A stretch of DNA of 64,000 nt from Niallia sp. XMNu-256 (GCF_036670015.1 NZ_CP137636.1:2458501-2522500), one strand, 5' to 3'. Counted from the first letter of the stretch, positions 10,624 through 18,942 are shown. A program made the numbers and translations. The notes: generated from the sequence alone by a model not told the origin.

Positions 10624-10746
10624 AACTGACTTCCTTCCTAATTGTTCTCACAGAAGCTAATATATGTGGGTATTCAAATTAGGTGCTTTGCCTATTTTTC
10701 AGACAGCTTTAAGGATATGAATTCTTAGTTGAGGATGGATTTTTTT

Positions 10747-10796
10747 AGAGTAAAACTTCCATCATAAAGTTTCTTCAGTCCCAACTGACGGAAAAT
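10747..10796 (+). repeat. Fragment of structured repeat (5' arm only), copy G
   Basis: AGAGTAAAACTTCCATCA...CAACTGACGGAAAA matches the 5' arm of the repeat family, but no middle or 3' arm follows. It lies in the 244-bp gap upstream of the YaiI/YqxD gene, where I see nothing else clear. Confidence 0.45.
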
Positions 10797-10867
10797 CTGT
10801 ATAAAATAATATCCTTTATTTTCTATTTGCCATTTATAAAAATCTCATAATTAATTGGAGCGACTAG

Positions 10868-11302
10868 ATGAAAATTTATGTAGATGCGGACGCCTGTCCA
10901 GTTAAAGATATAATTATTACAGAAGGAACGAAAGCCGAAATTCCCGTCATCCTTGTAACAAGTTTTTCCCATTATTCTAATGTAGAAAAGCCAGCTGGTG
11001 TTGAGACCATTTATGTTGATTCTGGAGCTGACGCAGCTGATTACCGGATTATGAAATTAGTACAAAAAGGTGATCTGATTGTAACGCAAGATTATGGACT
11101 TGCTTCACTTGGTTTGGCAAAAGGCTGTACGGTTATACACCACAAAGGATCCATTTATACGAATGAAAACATCGACCAATTATTACAAACCCGTTATTTA
11201 AGTGCCATGGCCCGAAAAAGTGGCAAACGCACAAAAGGACCCAAACCTTTTACAGCAGAAGACCGTGAAAAGTTTAGAGAGGTTTTTGTAGCCCTTCTCT
11301 AA
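10868..11302 (+). CDS. YaiI/YqxD family protein (UPF0178, DUF188)
   Basis: A 144-residue cytoplasmic protein. It starts with the family hallmark [14 protein letters not shown] and contains [30 protein letters not shown] and the C-terminal basic segment [20 protein letters not shown]. The acidic residues (DADA, D-x-x-D, TQDYGLA) match a PIN-like nuclease fold arrangement that has been proposed for this family. GGAG lies before the ATG. Length is typical. The biological role is not established. A 48-bp gap separates it from the next gene in the same direction, so the two may be co-transcribed. Confidence 0.88.
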   Translation: MKIYVDADACPVKDIIITEGTKAEIPVILVTSFSHYSNVEKPAGVETIYVDSGADAADYRIMKLVQKGDLIVTQDYGLASLGLAKGCTVIHHKGSIYTNENIDQLLQTRYLSAMARKSGKRTKGPKPFTAEDREKFREVFVALL

Positions 11303-11350
11303 AAGAATGGAAAAAAGTACTTAGCAACTAGGAATATTAAGGAAAAGGTG

Positions 11351-11944
11351 ATGAATCTGAATAGGATAGATGAATTAACTGTATATGAATATCTTGAAAA
11401 ATTAGCGTCTCCCGAATTTCCAAATCCGGCTAGCGGTAGTGCAGCCTCAACCATTGCTGCAATGGCAGCCTCGTTGCTGGAAATGTCCTATAAGGTGACA
11501 GTAACTAACAATGAAAAGAAAATGCCTATATCGTTAAATGAGATTGAAGGTATACGTCATCAATGCATGAGACTTGCCACAGAGGATATGATTGCACTTG
11601 CAGAGGTCGTGAAGGCCACAAAATTCAAATCAGCGTTTCCTGTTAAGTATGAAGAAGCAATGAAAAAAGCAACAGATCCATTAGTTTCTGTTGTTAAAAA
11701 TTGTGAAATTATTTTAAGTTGGATTGTACAATTGATCCCTATTGCTAACAAGAGTGTGTTAGGGGAATTAGCTGGAAGCGCCAACATGGCGGAAGCAGCA
11801 GCTACTTCTGCAAAACAAGGGATTGAAGTTAATCTTTTATTGCTGAGCGATAAGGTCTATATAGGAAATGTCCAAGCTGCTATTCATAAAAGCTATAAAA
11901 ATACCATCGAAACAAAACAACGTATTGATAAAAGCATGATTTAA
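11351..11944 (+). CDS. Cyclodeaminase/cyclohydrolase (FTCD_C / FchA-like) protein
   Basis: A 197-residue all-helical protein like the C-terminal domain of formiminotransferase-cyclodeaminase and the clostridial methenyl-THF cyclohydrolase FchA. The N-terminal substrate loop, usually PTPGGGSAAA, reads PNPASGSAAS (about residues 26-35), so the glycine triplet is altered. The acidic motif TEDMIALAEV matches the D-x-x-A-F region. It is likely a folate one-carbon enzyme in the cytoplasm, but the altered loop leaves activity uncertain. ATG 11351 is preferred over GTG 11348, with AAGGA 7 bases upstream. Notably, a FolD homologue lacking its cyclohydrolase lysine lies 6 kb away. Repeat copy C follows. 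Confidence 0.75.
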   Translation: MNLNRIDELTVYEYLEKLASPEFPNPASGSAASTIAAMAASLLEMSYKVTVTNNEKKMPISLNEIEGIRHQCMRLATEDMIALAEVVKATKFKSAFPVKYEEAMKKATDPLVSVVKNCEIILSWIVQLIPIANKSVLGELAGSANMAEAAATSAKQGIEVNLLLLSDKVYIGNVQAAIHKSYKNTIETKQRIDKSMI

Positions 11945-11966
11945 AACGTGGAGACAAGTCTATCAT

Positions 11967-12179
11967 ATAAAGTGAAACTTCCATCAGTGGGATTTTCTGT
12001 CATCCCCTACTGATATGGAAAGCCTGAGGCCTGCAGCTTGCTAGTCACGCAGACGTTGCCGCAGATGTATTTAGTCTGTGTTCATTATTTCGGAGCTTTA
12101 CGGGCAGTTGATCCCCCACCTATCTTCTCTTACTTAGACTTTTGAGGTGGAGGTCTTACTGCTCGTTAAGCCTTATAAA
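11967..12179 (+). repeat. Structured dispersed repeat, copy C (near-complete)
   Basis: About 213 nt. 5' arm CTTCCATCAGTGGG / CCCCTACTGATATGGAAAG; middle arm CACGCAGAC / GTCTGTG with GTTGCCGCAGATGTATTTA in the loop; 3' arm ACGGGCAGTTGATCCCCCACCT / GAGGTGGAGGTCTTACTGCTCGT; ends CCTTATAAA. It sits between two convergent genes. Confidence 0.85.
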
Positions 12180-12195
12180 AAGTTTATGTTAGAAA

Positions 12196-12242
12196 GCGCC
12201 AAGCCTCTGCCAGAGGAACAGGCCCGGCACTTGGCACTTGGC
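12196..12242 (-). terminator. Hairpin terminator of cvfC-like gene
   Basis: Inner stem CCTCTG-C-CAGAGG is enclosed by GCGCCAAG / CTTGGCAC. It lies directly past the stop of the minus-strand gene; no clear U-run, so efficiency is uncertain. Confidence 0.45.
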
Positions 12243-12247
12243 ATTTG

Positions 12248-13369
12248 TTATTTTTTCCGAGCTTCGGTCATCTGCTTCCATACGGAACCTTTAGCTTCTT
12301 CGCCCTGTTCAATCCGAGCAATCGCCAGTTTCACTTGAAGACCTACCTCAAATTCAGGGTCCTGTTCTGCTTCTTTCAATGCAGGCAAAGCTCTTTCGTC
12401 CCCTACTTCATATAAAAACATTGCTGCCCGCCAGCGGACCAGTTTGCTATCATCCTTTAAGGCTACCATCATCGCCTCAATTGCCTCTGAATAACCTAAA
12501 TCAGATAAACAATCTCCCGCTGTTCTTCTTACTGTCACACTTTTATCTTTCAATGCTTCATATAAAATCGGTAGTACCTGTTTATCTTCAATCATTCCTA
12601 GATAGACCGTTGCAAGTCGTCGGATGGAAGCTTTCTCATCCTTTAAAGCTTGTTGGAGCAATGGAAGATCTTCAGTAGTCGGATCCGGCATTTGTTCGAG
12701 AAGCTGATATCGCTTTCTCCAATCGGGATCCGTAAATTCATCTAATGCAACTTTTTTTCGTGCCTTTCCAGTTTGTTGCTTATCAGGATTTTGGGCGGCC
12801 CTAACAATTTCCTCTAGCCTTTGGGCTGGATATGCCGCTATCAGTTCCTCTTTCATTTCTTCTCCGATTTGGTCCATTTCTCCGTATCGGACACCGAAAT
12901 CCTTCCATCTTCTGACCATTACAAGATTATCATCTGGCCCTTGTACATCAAGAGCAGCCTTAGCAAAAGTTTCGGGCAAAGCAAAGCGTTTTTCTTCCAT
13001 TCCGTCAGTCAACTTAATCTGAACAGGAACCCCTTTGTACATATGAACTTGCGCTTTAATTTCACCAAAATGCTCATCTATTTTCTGACCCTTTCCACTT
13101 TCCTCACCTTCGTCTTGTCCAAACGCTTTTCGAACTAGCGGTAATATTTCTCGCCAGTCAAACTTGGCATTTCTTTCGACTGCTAAAAAGTCTGCTACAT
13201 GATAAACCCCTTTGACCCCTTCAATCTCAAGTACCTTTTGGATCACTTCAGGTGCCCCTTCTTTTGACTCCTTTTTATAATTATGACTTTTTCCCATCGG
13301 AAGCTCTTCATTCAAATTAATTTTCATCGTATTCGGACTAGGTGTTGGTTCGATCGATGTAATTTTCAT
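12248..13369 (-). CDS. Conserved virulence factor C family protein (YpgR-like, HEAT repeats)
   Basis: 373 residues. An N-terminal NifU-N-like domain (residues 1-85, KITSIEPTPSPNTMKINLNEEL and GVKGVYHVADFLAVER) is followed by a linker, then C-terminal HEAT-type repeats (about 215-365: PLLQQALKDEKASIRRLATVYLGMI, DKSVTVRRTAGDCLSDLG, DDSKLVRWRAAMFLYEVGDERALP). This is the arrangement of Staphylococcus CvfC and Bacillus YpgR. Start ATG 13369 is chosen because AGAGGTG sits 7 bases upstream. The molecular role is not known; HEAT repeats suggest protein-protein contact. Monocistronic. Confidence 0.85.
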   Translation of the reverse strand: MKITSIEPTPSPNTMKINLNEELPMGKSHNYKKESKEGAPEVIQKVLEIEGVKGVYHVADFLAVERNAKFDWREILPLVRKAFGQDEGEESGKGQKIDEHFGEIKAQVHMYKGVPVQIKLTDGMEEKRFALPETFAKAALDVQGPDDNLVMVRRWKDFGVRYGEMDQIGEEMKEELIAAYPAQRLEEIVRAAQNPDKQQTGKARKKVALDEFTDPDWRKRYQLLEQMPDPTTEDLPLLQQALKDEKASIRRLATVYLGMIEDKQVLPILYEALKDKSVTVRRTAGDCLSDLGYSEAIEAMMVALKDDSKLVRWRAAMFLYEVGDERALPALKEAEQDPEFEVGLQVKLAIARIEQGEEAKGSVWKQMTEARKK

Positions 13370-13515
13370 AAGTCCCACCTCTTCTATCGTTTAATACCAA
13401 CTATTTTACCATGAGTCGAACGAGTATTCATAAGATGTGCTTCCACAGTTCTTATAAATTGAAAATAAATTATTAGTAAATTTCAGAAAAATAGCTTTAC
13501 TTTTATCTCATTTAG

Positions 13516-13528
13516 GTGTAAATTACAC
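13516..13528. promoter_or_regulatory. Perfect 13-bp palindrome upstream of phasin gene
   Basis: GTGTAA-A-TTACAC lies 110 bases before the phasin start, in the likely promoter area. It has the form of a dimeric repressor operator; the binding protein is unknown. Confidence 0.35.
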
Positions 13529-13563
13529 ATATGGACTTATAAATATCATCAAAGAGGAAAAGT

Positions 13564-13590
13564 AAAACTTCTTGGTAAGTAGAAGTTTTT
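13564..13590 (+). promoter_or_regulatory. Leader hairpin with T-run upstream of phasin gene
   Basis: AAAACTTCT / AGAAGTTTT stem with an 8-base loop, followed by TC. It sits in the expected 5' untranslated leader, 48 bases before the start codon. It may stabilise the message or act as an attenuator. Confidence 0.35.
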
Positions 13591-13637
13591 CAATACAGAA
13601 GAGTGTTCAATTATTATATTCAATAGGAGGAATTTTC

Positions 13638-14225
13638 ATGGCACAAAGTACAAAAAATCCAGAAACAGCAAAAGGAACAATCGTAGTAACAGAGGTAACA
13701 AAAAAGCGTGACTTAACAAAAGGTTCAGAAGTAGTAGCAAGTCTTAACGAGTCTTTATTAAATACATGGTCAGAAAACATAGACAGAGCGTTTGCTGCTC
13801 AAACTGAACTTGAAAACCTATTTTTACAAACTTTAGACAATAAAAATGGATCTTATGGAGTTTTCAATTTAGATCTTTCTAAAATTGAGGAAGAACAGAA
13901 AAATTTTTATGAAAATCTTCGTGAAACAACTAAATCAAACCTTCAATCTGTATATGGCCCATCTGTAAGTAACGCAGTGGATCAATATTATGCACAAGTA
14001 GATACATTAACAAATCAAGTACAAGAATTTACGTTAAAGCCTTATAAAGAAGGTCTTAATTTATTAAATCAAACTCAAGAGCAATTTAAACAAACAGTTC
14101 AAAGCAGCATTGAGCAACAACAAAAAATCAGAGAAGAATTTAAAAATCAAATTAAATCTACTCAACAAGCATACTTTAACTTATACGAAGAAAACTTAAA
14201 AATTGTTTTAGGCTTCTTTAAATAA
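13638..14225 (+). CDS. Phasin-like (PhaP-type) coiled-coil protein
   Basis: A 195-residue, highly charged, nearly all-helical protein without signal or membrane segment. Gln/Glu-rich amphipathic stretches (KIEEEQKNFYENLRETTKSNLQSVYGPSVSNAVDQYYAQVDTLTNQVQEF) and the LNQTQEQFKQTVQ region resemble Bacillus phasins that coat polyhydroxyalkanoate granules. The strong AGGAGG before ATG 13638 suggests high expression. Unlike Bacillus megaterium, no phaQ/R/B/C genes lie beside it, so the assignment rests on protein shape alone; another cytoplasmic coiled-coil protein is possible. A strong terminator follows. Confidence 0.5.
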   Translation: MAQSTKNPETAKGTIVVTEVTKKRDLTKGSEVVASLNESLLNTWSENIDRAFAAQTELENLFLQTLDNKNGSYGVFNLDLSKIEEEQKNFYENLRETTKSNLQSVYGPSVSNAVDQYYAQVDTLTNQVQEFTLKPYKEGLNLLNQTQEQFKQTVQSSIEQQQKIREEFKNQIKSTQQAYFNLYEENLKIVLGFFK

Positions 14226-14232
14226 GAAAAGC

Positions 14233-14276
14233 AACAGGACGGCTCTCGTTTTAACAACAATGAGAGCCGTCCTGTT
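14233..14276. terminator. Strong bidirectional terminator
   Basis: AACAGGACGGCTCTC / GAGAGCCGTCCTGTT, a 15-bp stem between convergent genes followed by TTTTATCC. Confidence 0.85.
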
Positions 14277-14945
14277 TTATCCTTTCCATCGATGAACGAG
14301 GTAAGAAACTAAAGAGTCTAACGGATTGATAATTGATCGTCCTGTTTGCTGTTCAGCACGCTTTGCCCCATTTACCATAGATAATTGCGCAACAGATATA
14401 ACATGGTTTTCTGCACTTATGGCGTGATTGAGAGCACTTGTAATAGCTTGATCGTATTCTTCTTGTAAACCCTTCATGAAGAATTCGAATGTATTTTCTA
14501 AAACTCGAACTTCAATATCCCCTATCGTCTTCTTATGGTTTTTAGCGTATTGATTTAACCTCTTCATCGTTCCATCAACCGTCTCTGGATTTGAGAATAG
14601 AATAGTCTGAGGTTGCTGAACTTCACAAATTGCTTCAAAGAACGGCTCATCAATTTTAATAATCGGTACCGATACGGACAAGTCTCGATCATCTAAAAGA
14701 GCTATGTAGTGTGTACATGTAATCAAGATGGCATCTACTTGACATTTGGCAATCCATTCAATTTGTTGCCTTACTTTATCATTCGCATTCTCTAAACTAA
14801 ATCCCTCATCATTTGTAATCCGATTCATAAGTCCAGGGTCTACAAAATGGATGAGCTCCATATCATAAAGAGTAGTGGCTTTTTCTATATAATCAATATT
14901 AGAATGATGGACATGTAGGCATCCAATTCTTTTCTTCAAATTCAT
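14277..14945 (-). CDS. Aspartate/glutamate racemase-superfamily protein, one catalytic Cys missing
   Basis: A 222-residue cytoplasmic protein. The segment DAILITCTHYIALL (Cys77) matches the first catalytic cysteine of the Asp/Glu/hydantoin racemase fold. At the second site the expected cysteine appears to be replaced: HVISVAQLSMVNGA reads Ser189. With only one of the two cysteines, true two-base racemisation is unlikely, so it may be a lyase, isomerase of another kind, or inactive. Monocistronic; the stop falls right next to the shared terminator. No RBS stronger than GAGGTGAATGA is seen. Confidence 0.6.
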   Translation of the reverse strand: MNLKKRIGCLHVHHSNIDYIEKATTLYDMELIHFVDPGLMNRITNDEGFSLENANDKVRQQIEWIAKCQVDAILITCTHYIALLDDRDLSVSVPIIKIDEPFFEAICEVQQPQTILFSNPETVDGTMKRLNQYAKNHKKTIGDIEVRVLENTFEFFMKGLQEEYDQAITSALNHAISAENHVISVAQLSMVNGAKRAEQQTGRSIINPLDSLVSYLVHRWKG

Positions 14946-15119
14946 TCACCTCAAGCTTATTCTATCATTATTAAGGAAGGATTAATCAATCTAATGAAAT
15001 GGACGTTGTATTTTTTGAAATTTTACATTTTAAGGGTAGATTTTTCAGTTTTACTGTTATATAATAGTTAATAACATAGTATATATGTTATATATCAAAT
15101 AAGAGGAGATGATTTAATA

Positions 15120-15272
15120 ATGATGTCAATTCGAGAGCGTGAAAACATGATTCAATTTTTAGTGGCTTATTTCGGTGGAGATTTAAACCAATTAGAGCAG
15201 ATGAATGATCGCACTCTTGAAAACACATATCAATTCGCCTATGAAAGAATCGAAATGGAAAATCACATTTAA
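15120..15272 (+). CDS. Small BH0509-like protein
   Basis: A 50-residue protein, MMSIRERENMIQFLVAYFGGDLNQLEQMNDRTLENTYQFAYERIEMENHI, written here in parts: the helix REREN-MIQFLVAYF is followed by a second helix DRTLENTYQFAYERI. GAGGAGATG lies 10 bases upstream. It resembles the tiny BH0509-type Bacillus proteins of unknown role (helix-turn-helix-like two-helix hairpin). Repeat copy D begins 33 bases after its stop. Confidence 0.6.
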   Translation: MMSIRERENMIQFLVAYFGGDLNQLEQMNDRTLENTYQFAYERIEMENHI

Positions 15273-15305
15273 TTTAGGTTGCATGGTATTTAAGGGTACC
15301 TTTTG

Positions 15306-15516
15306 ATATAAACTGAAACTTCCGTCAGTAGGCTATTCTTACATCCCCACTGACGGTAAGTCACTAAGAGCCTGATGATTTATCTAAGGGCTAAAGCCTA
15401 AAGATAAATCTTATTTCAATAATCTGAGTTTTACGGGCAGTTGCCCCCCTCACCTATCTTCTTTTATTTTGCTCAGAATTTTTAGGCGGGTCTTACTGCC
15501 CGTTTAGCCTGATAAA
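15306..15516 (+). repeat. Structured dispersed repeat, copy D (variant middle arm)
   Basis: About 211 nt. 5' arm CTTCCGTCAGTAGG / CCCCACTGACGGTAAG keeps pairing, including a T-to-C change matched by A-to-G in the partner strand. The middle arm is a different sequence, GATTTATCT / AGATAAATC, with an inner GGCT/AGCC. 3' arm ACGGGCAGTTGCCCCCCTCACCT / AGGCGGGTCTTACTGCCCGT; ends CCTGATAAAC. Confidence 0.85.
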
Positions 15517-15541
15517 CAGCAAAATCGAATGAGAAATTCTC

Positions 15542-15569
15542 AAAGCAACGACATACCAGTCGTTGCTTT
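15542..15569 (+). terminator. Rho-independent terminator
   Basis: AAAGCAACGAC / GTCGTTGCTTT stem followed by TTTTTTC, right after repeat copy D. The remaining 200 bases before the cupredoxin gene hold only an AT-rich stretch with no supported gene. Confidence 0.8.
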
Positions 15570-15773
15570 TTTTCGCGCTAAATGATGATCGAAATTTACG
15601 CATTAAGATTTTGCTGAGGAAATAATTTCTTATGTTCGAATGATAAGAATACTGTTTAAAACAGGTAAGATAATTTAGAAAAATGATCATATCAATCGTT
15701 CGTGAGAAAAATAGACAAGTTCCCTTCCTCTTCTTCATATACTCTAGAGACAACCTTTCAAGGAGGATGATCC

Positions 15774-16223
15774 ATGAAGTCTAATATAACGCGAAAGCTA
15801 GGATTCTTTATATTACCTGCCATACCTTTTGTATTTTTAGGTACATGGTATTTGAACCAATCGACCCCCGTCCCAACTAGCGGTTTAGCTGTCAGTTCAG
15901 AAGACGCTTATGTCATTAATATGGTAACAAGTGAATTTTCTACGAAAACGGAAGATGGAAAGGAAATTGAATCTTACCGTTGGGATCCAGGTACAATTGT
16001 CGTCCCGAAAGAGCAAGATATTACGTTAAAGATATATGGAGTGAATGGGAAAGAACATCCATTTTATATTGAAGGAACAGATTATAAAGGAGTTGTCCAA
16101 AAAGGAAAAGAAACCGAAATCACTGTTCGTTTTGACAAGGAAGGTACTTACCGGTTAATCTGTTCAGCACACCATACCCTCGAACAAAACGGGCCAATGA
16201 TCGGATATATTATTGTAGACTAG
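15774..16223 (+). CDS. Membrane-anchored cupredoxin-domain protein
   Basis: 149 residues. An N-terminal hydrophobic segment (about 8-25) anchors or exports the protein. The rest is a cupredoxin beta-barrel with the type 1 copper ligand pattern: His95 (GKEHPF), Cys130 (LICSAHH), His133 or His134 and Met142 (GPMIGY). It probably works outside the membrane as a blue-copper electron carrier or copper-binding factor, like the cytochrome oxidase subunit II/nitrosocyanin-related small proteins. AAGGAGG precedes the ATG. It is a single gene; a GTGCCAG / CTGGCAC hairpin follows at 16243-16280. Confidence 0.75.
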   Translation: MKSNITRKLGFFILPAIPFVFLGTWYLNQSTPVPTSGLAVSSEDAYVINMVTSEFSTKTEDGKEIESYRWDPGTIVVPKEQDITLKIYGVNGKEHPFYIEGTDYKGVVQKGKETEITVRFDKEGTYRLICSAHHTLEQNGPMIGYIIVD

Positions 16224-16656
16224 TAGGTATGAGAGCTATCTGGTGCCAGGCACAAACAAGTTTTTAGAAGTGGCTGGCACTTTACTCCGGTTCAATTGGG
16301 TTAGCTGGATTCCCTCAATAAAATAGATTTCCAGCTCTATCTACAAACCACAACTTACACATTAATCTCTATTTTTGCCAGACACTGACCATTATTTAGA
16401 AAAAGGTTGAAGTTCCCCTAGGTAGAATCCTTAGCTAATATCCCTCCCTTAGTTCTCCATTCAATTCTATATCTTCAAAAGATCAATGCCTTCCAGCCCA
16501 AGCTTCGCATGTCCTTTACATTTTTATGTAACATACAAAGAAAGGCCCTCATCAATTATATGAGAGTATAAAATACGGCAGAGTATTTAAAGTTTTCTTC
16601 ATAGTCTGTTAGAATTATAAGGAAGCTTATTTAAGATGACAAGAGGTGTTATTTCT
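16224..16656. other. Intergenic gap with one gene-end hairpin
   Basis: The 433 bp hold a GTGCCAG...CTGGCAC hairpin (16243-16280, loop about 24) that probably ends the cupredoxin transcript. I see no supported gene or repeat in the rest. Confidence 0.45.
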
Positions 16657-17988
16657 TTGACATTACACGATTTTACAAAAGGTCCCGTGATGAGGCAGCT
16701 ACTCTTTTTCTCAGGACCGATTATGTTAACTAATTTATTACAAGTATCCTATCAATTTATTGATAGCCTCTGGGTGGGAAATCTATTAGGTGCCAATGCC
16801 CTTGGTGCCGTTACGATCTCATCTACTATCGTAATTACCGTCTTATCGTTTATTATCGGAATCAATAATGCTGCATTAACGATTTTGTCTCAACAAAAAG
16901 GGAAATCAGACAAGCACGCATTAAAAACTTATGTAAATGCGTTTGTTATTGTACTTGGTTTACTTTCCATTCTTGTTGGGATTATAGGATATCTCTTCTC
17001 TCAACAAATACTACTGTTCTTGAATACCCCTCTTGACATGTTGGACGAAGCAATGGCCTATTTGCAAATTAATTTTCTCGGTATTTTATTTTTAATGGGG
17101 TACAATTTCATCTCAACCGTATTAAGGGCTTTAGGGGACAGTAAAACACCATTAAAGTTTGTAATGATAGCAGCTATTTTAAATACAGTCTTAGATCCTA
17201 TATTTATTTCGGTTTTTGATTGGGGAATCGAAGGCGCTGCTCTTGCAACTGTCTTTTCACAAGGAATCGCATTCTTACTTGGATTTATGTATACCCTGAA
17301 ACTTAAAGTCGTCCCATTTACTTGGCCTTCTTTACCAAAGTGGAAGGAGATAAGCTTGATCCTCAAACTCGGAATCCCTTCAGGACTACAAATGACCGTC
17401 ATCTATGCGGGGATCACCGCAATTATGACCGTTGTCAATTCTTTCGGTGCTCCAGTTGTTGCTGGTTTTGGAGCTTCTCAGCGGATTGATAGCTTAATCA
17501 TACTCCCTGCGATGGCGTTAGGAACAGCTGTCAACAGCATGGCAGGACAAAATATCGGTGCCAACCGCTGGGATCGGGTACGGGATATTGCCATTTATGG
17601 TGCCCTGTTCAATTTTGCCATGATGCTCGCAATTGCGATTCTTGTTTTCCTATTGGCCACCCCTCTAACTCGTTTGTTTATTAAAGAAGAACAAGCAGTT
17701 ATATTTGGGGCTGATTATTTAAAAATAGTTGCTTTTTTCTACCCATTTATTGGTCTTAACTTTATTTTAAACGGGATTGTTCGTGGCTCTGGTGCTATGT
17801 ATCAAGTACTGGTTCTAAATATCCTTTCATTTTGGCTACTTCGTTATCCACTCACCTATTTGTGTTCTGCACTAATTGGACAGAACGGAATTGCCTTAGG
17901 AATAGGGATTAGTTTTATCATTAGCAGCATCTTCTCGTTTTCGTACTATAAATGGGGAAGCTGGAAAAAGAAGCAATTGTTTGCTTGA
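16657..17988 (+). CDS. MATE family multidrug efflux protein
   Basis: A 443-residue polytopic membrane protein with about 12 transmembrane segments in two six-helix halves, typical of MATE drug/Na+ or H+ antiporters. Family marks include DFTKGPVMRQLLFFSGPIMLTNLLQVSYQFIDSLWVGNLLGANALGAV in the first helices and AAILNTVLDPIFI in helix 5-6. I chose TTG 16657 because AAGAGGTG lies 8 bases upstream and MTLHDFTKGPV is the usual beginning; ATG 16636 would place the ribosome site inside the gene. Monocistronic, substrate unknown. Confidence 0.88.
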   Translation: MTLHDFTKGPVMRQLLFFSGPIMLTNLLQVSYQFIDSLWVGNLLGANALGAVTISSTIVITVLSFIIGINNAALTILSQQKGKSDKHALKTYVNAFVIVLGLLSILVGIIGYLFSQQILLFLNTPLDMLDEAMAYLQINFLGILFLMGYNFISTVLRALGDSKTPLKFVMIAAILNTVLDPIFISVFDWGIEGAALATVFSQGIAFLLGFMYTLKLKVVPFTWPSLPKWKEISLILKLGIPSGLQMTVIYAGITAIMTVVNSFGAPVVAGFGASQRIDSLIILPAMALGTAVNSMAGQNIGANRWDRVRDIAIYGALFNFAMMLAIAILVFLLATPLTRLFIKEEQAVIFGADYLKIVAFFYPFIGLNFILNGIVRGSGAMYQVLVLNILSFWLLRYPLTYLCSALIGQNGIALGIGISFIISSIFSFSYYKWGSWKKKQLFA

Positions 17989-18108
17989 TACTGAGGTACT
18001 AAGTTGTATTCAGAAATTATAAGTACCCTTCATGGTTACATGAAACCCAGAAATACATCATATATTGATGATAACTCTACTTTAAAAATGAAGGGATTTG
18101 TATGATGA

Positions 18109-18873
18109 ATGAGAAGTTCATTAAGGGTGCAAATAAGTCTAATTCTCGTATTTATTTGTTTATTTATATCGAGCTGTAAGAGTGAGGGAGTGGCTGAAAC
18201 TGAGTATATTCCCGTCAATAAGCAGGAGTTACCGATAGAGGAAAAGAAACCATCTAAGGCTGATAATAAAGAAACTGTATTCTATCAACTAAAGCGAGCG
18301 ACATATGAAAAAGGAGATCTTCGTGTACACTTTCCACAAATCACCGAAATGCAAAGCAATATGAAAGAAAAGCAAATCAATGGAATTATAAAAGAAGAGA
18401 TCTTTGAGTTTGTCAATCAATATGAAGATGATATTGCTACATTAGAAATGGACTATGAGGTGATGACAGAGACCGAGAATATTTTAAGTATTGTCTATTC
18501 AGGATATTATAGCGGCGGTGCGTATCCTAGTCACTTGCTTTTCACAACAAACATTGACATGCGCACTGGAGAAAAAATAAGATTACCTAACACAATCACC
18601 ATCAATGAGGAATTTATAGACAAGTTTAATAAAGCATCATATATAAATAGGGACCCAAATTCTCCTAATGTAAAAGAGTTATCTCTGGCTGTAAGAGATT
18701 ACTTAAAACAAATCACTGTAGAGGAACTCATCAACGGCTTCAAACAAGCGGACCTTCCATCAATGACCGAAAACCCCTATGGTGTGTATTCCTTTTTCCA
18801 AGATGATACTTTCATCATTAGCATTCGAGTGCCTCATGTTATAGGGGATCATGCAGAATTTAAAATCGAATAA
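18109..18873 (+). CDS. Lipoprotein with DUF4163/DUF3298 domains
   Basis: A 254-residue secreted lipoprotein: signal peptide SLRVQISLILVFICLFISSC with lipobox ISSC (Cys23). The mature part has DUF4163-like (KRATYEKGDLRVHFPQI...INGIIKEEIFEFVNQYE) and DUF3298-like regions (SYRYSGYYSGGAYPSHLLFTTNIDMRTGEKIRL pattern; actual text SIVYSGYYSGGAYPSHLL). Such proteins resemble RsiV/anti-sigma extracellular domains and PdaC-type modules. No enzyme motif is visible. AAGGGAT precedes the ATG. It lies outside any operon; the function is unknown. Confidence 0.72.
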   Translation: MRSSLRVQISLILVFICLFISSCKSEGVAETEYIPVNKQELPIEEKKPSKADNKETVFYQLKRATYEKGDLRVHFPQITEMQSNMKEKQINGIIKEEIFEFVNQYEDDIATLEMDYEVMTETENILSIVYSGYYSGGAYPSHLLFTTNIDMRTGEKIRLPNTITINEEFIDKFNKASYINRDPNSPNVKELSLAVRDYLKQITVEELINGFKQADLPSMTENPYGVYSFFQDDTFIISIRVPHVIGDHAEFKIE

Positions 18874-18880
18874 TAATCTG

Positions 18881-18923
18881 GTGCCTAGTTTGTTAGTTCC
18901 AGTTTTTCGACAGGACTAGGCAC
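18881..18923. terminator. Bidirectional gene-end hairpin
   Basis: GTGCCTAGT / ACTAGGCAC stem with a 25-base loop between convergent genes; a GGCAC-type member of the local hairpin group. Confidence 0.55.
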
Positions 18924-18942
18924 ACTTAAAATTAGAGTTACC

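Noticed and set aside
11967-12179. Repeat copies as known riboswitches or T-boxes
   Set aside because: They lie at gene 3' ends or between convergent genes, not in front of biosynthetic genes, and show no T-box or known aptamer motif.
15493-15753. Minus-strand frame of 86 codons before the cupredoxin gene
   Set aside because: It spans the end of repeat copy D and a terminator, has no ribosome site, and its sequence has no recognisable character.
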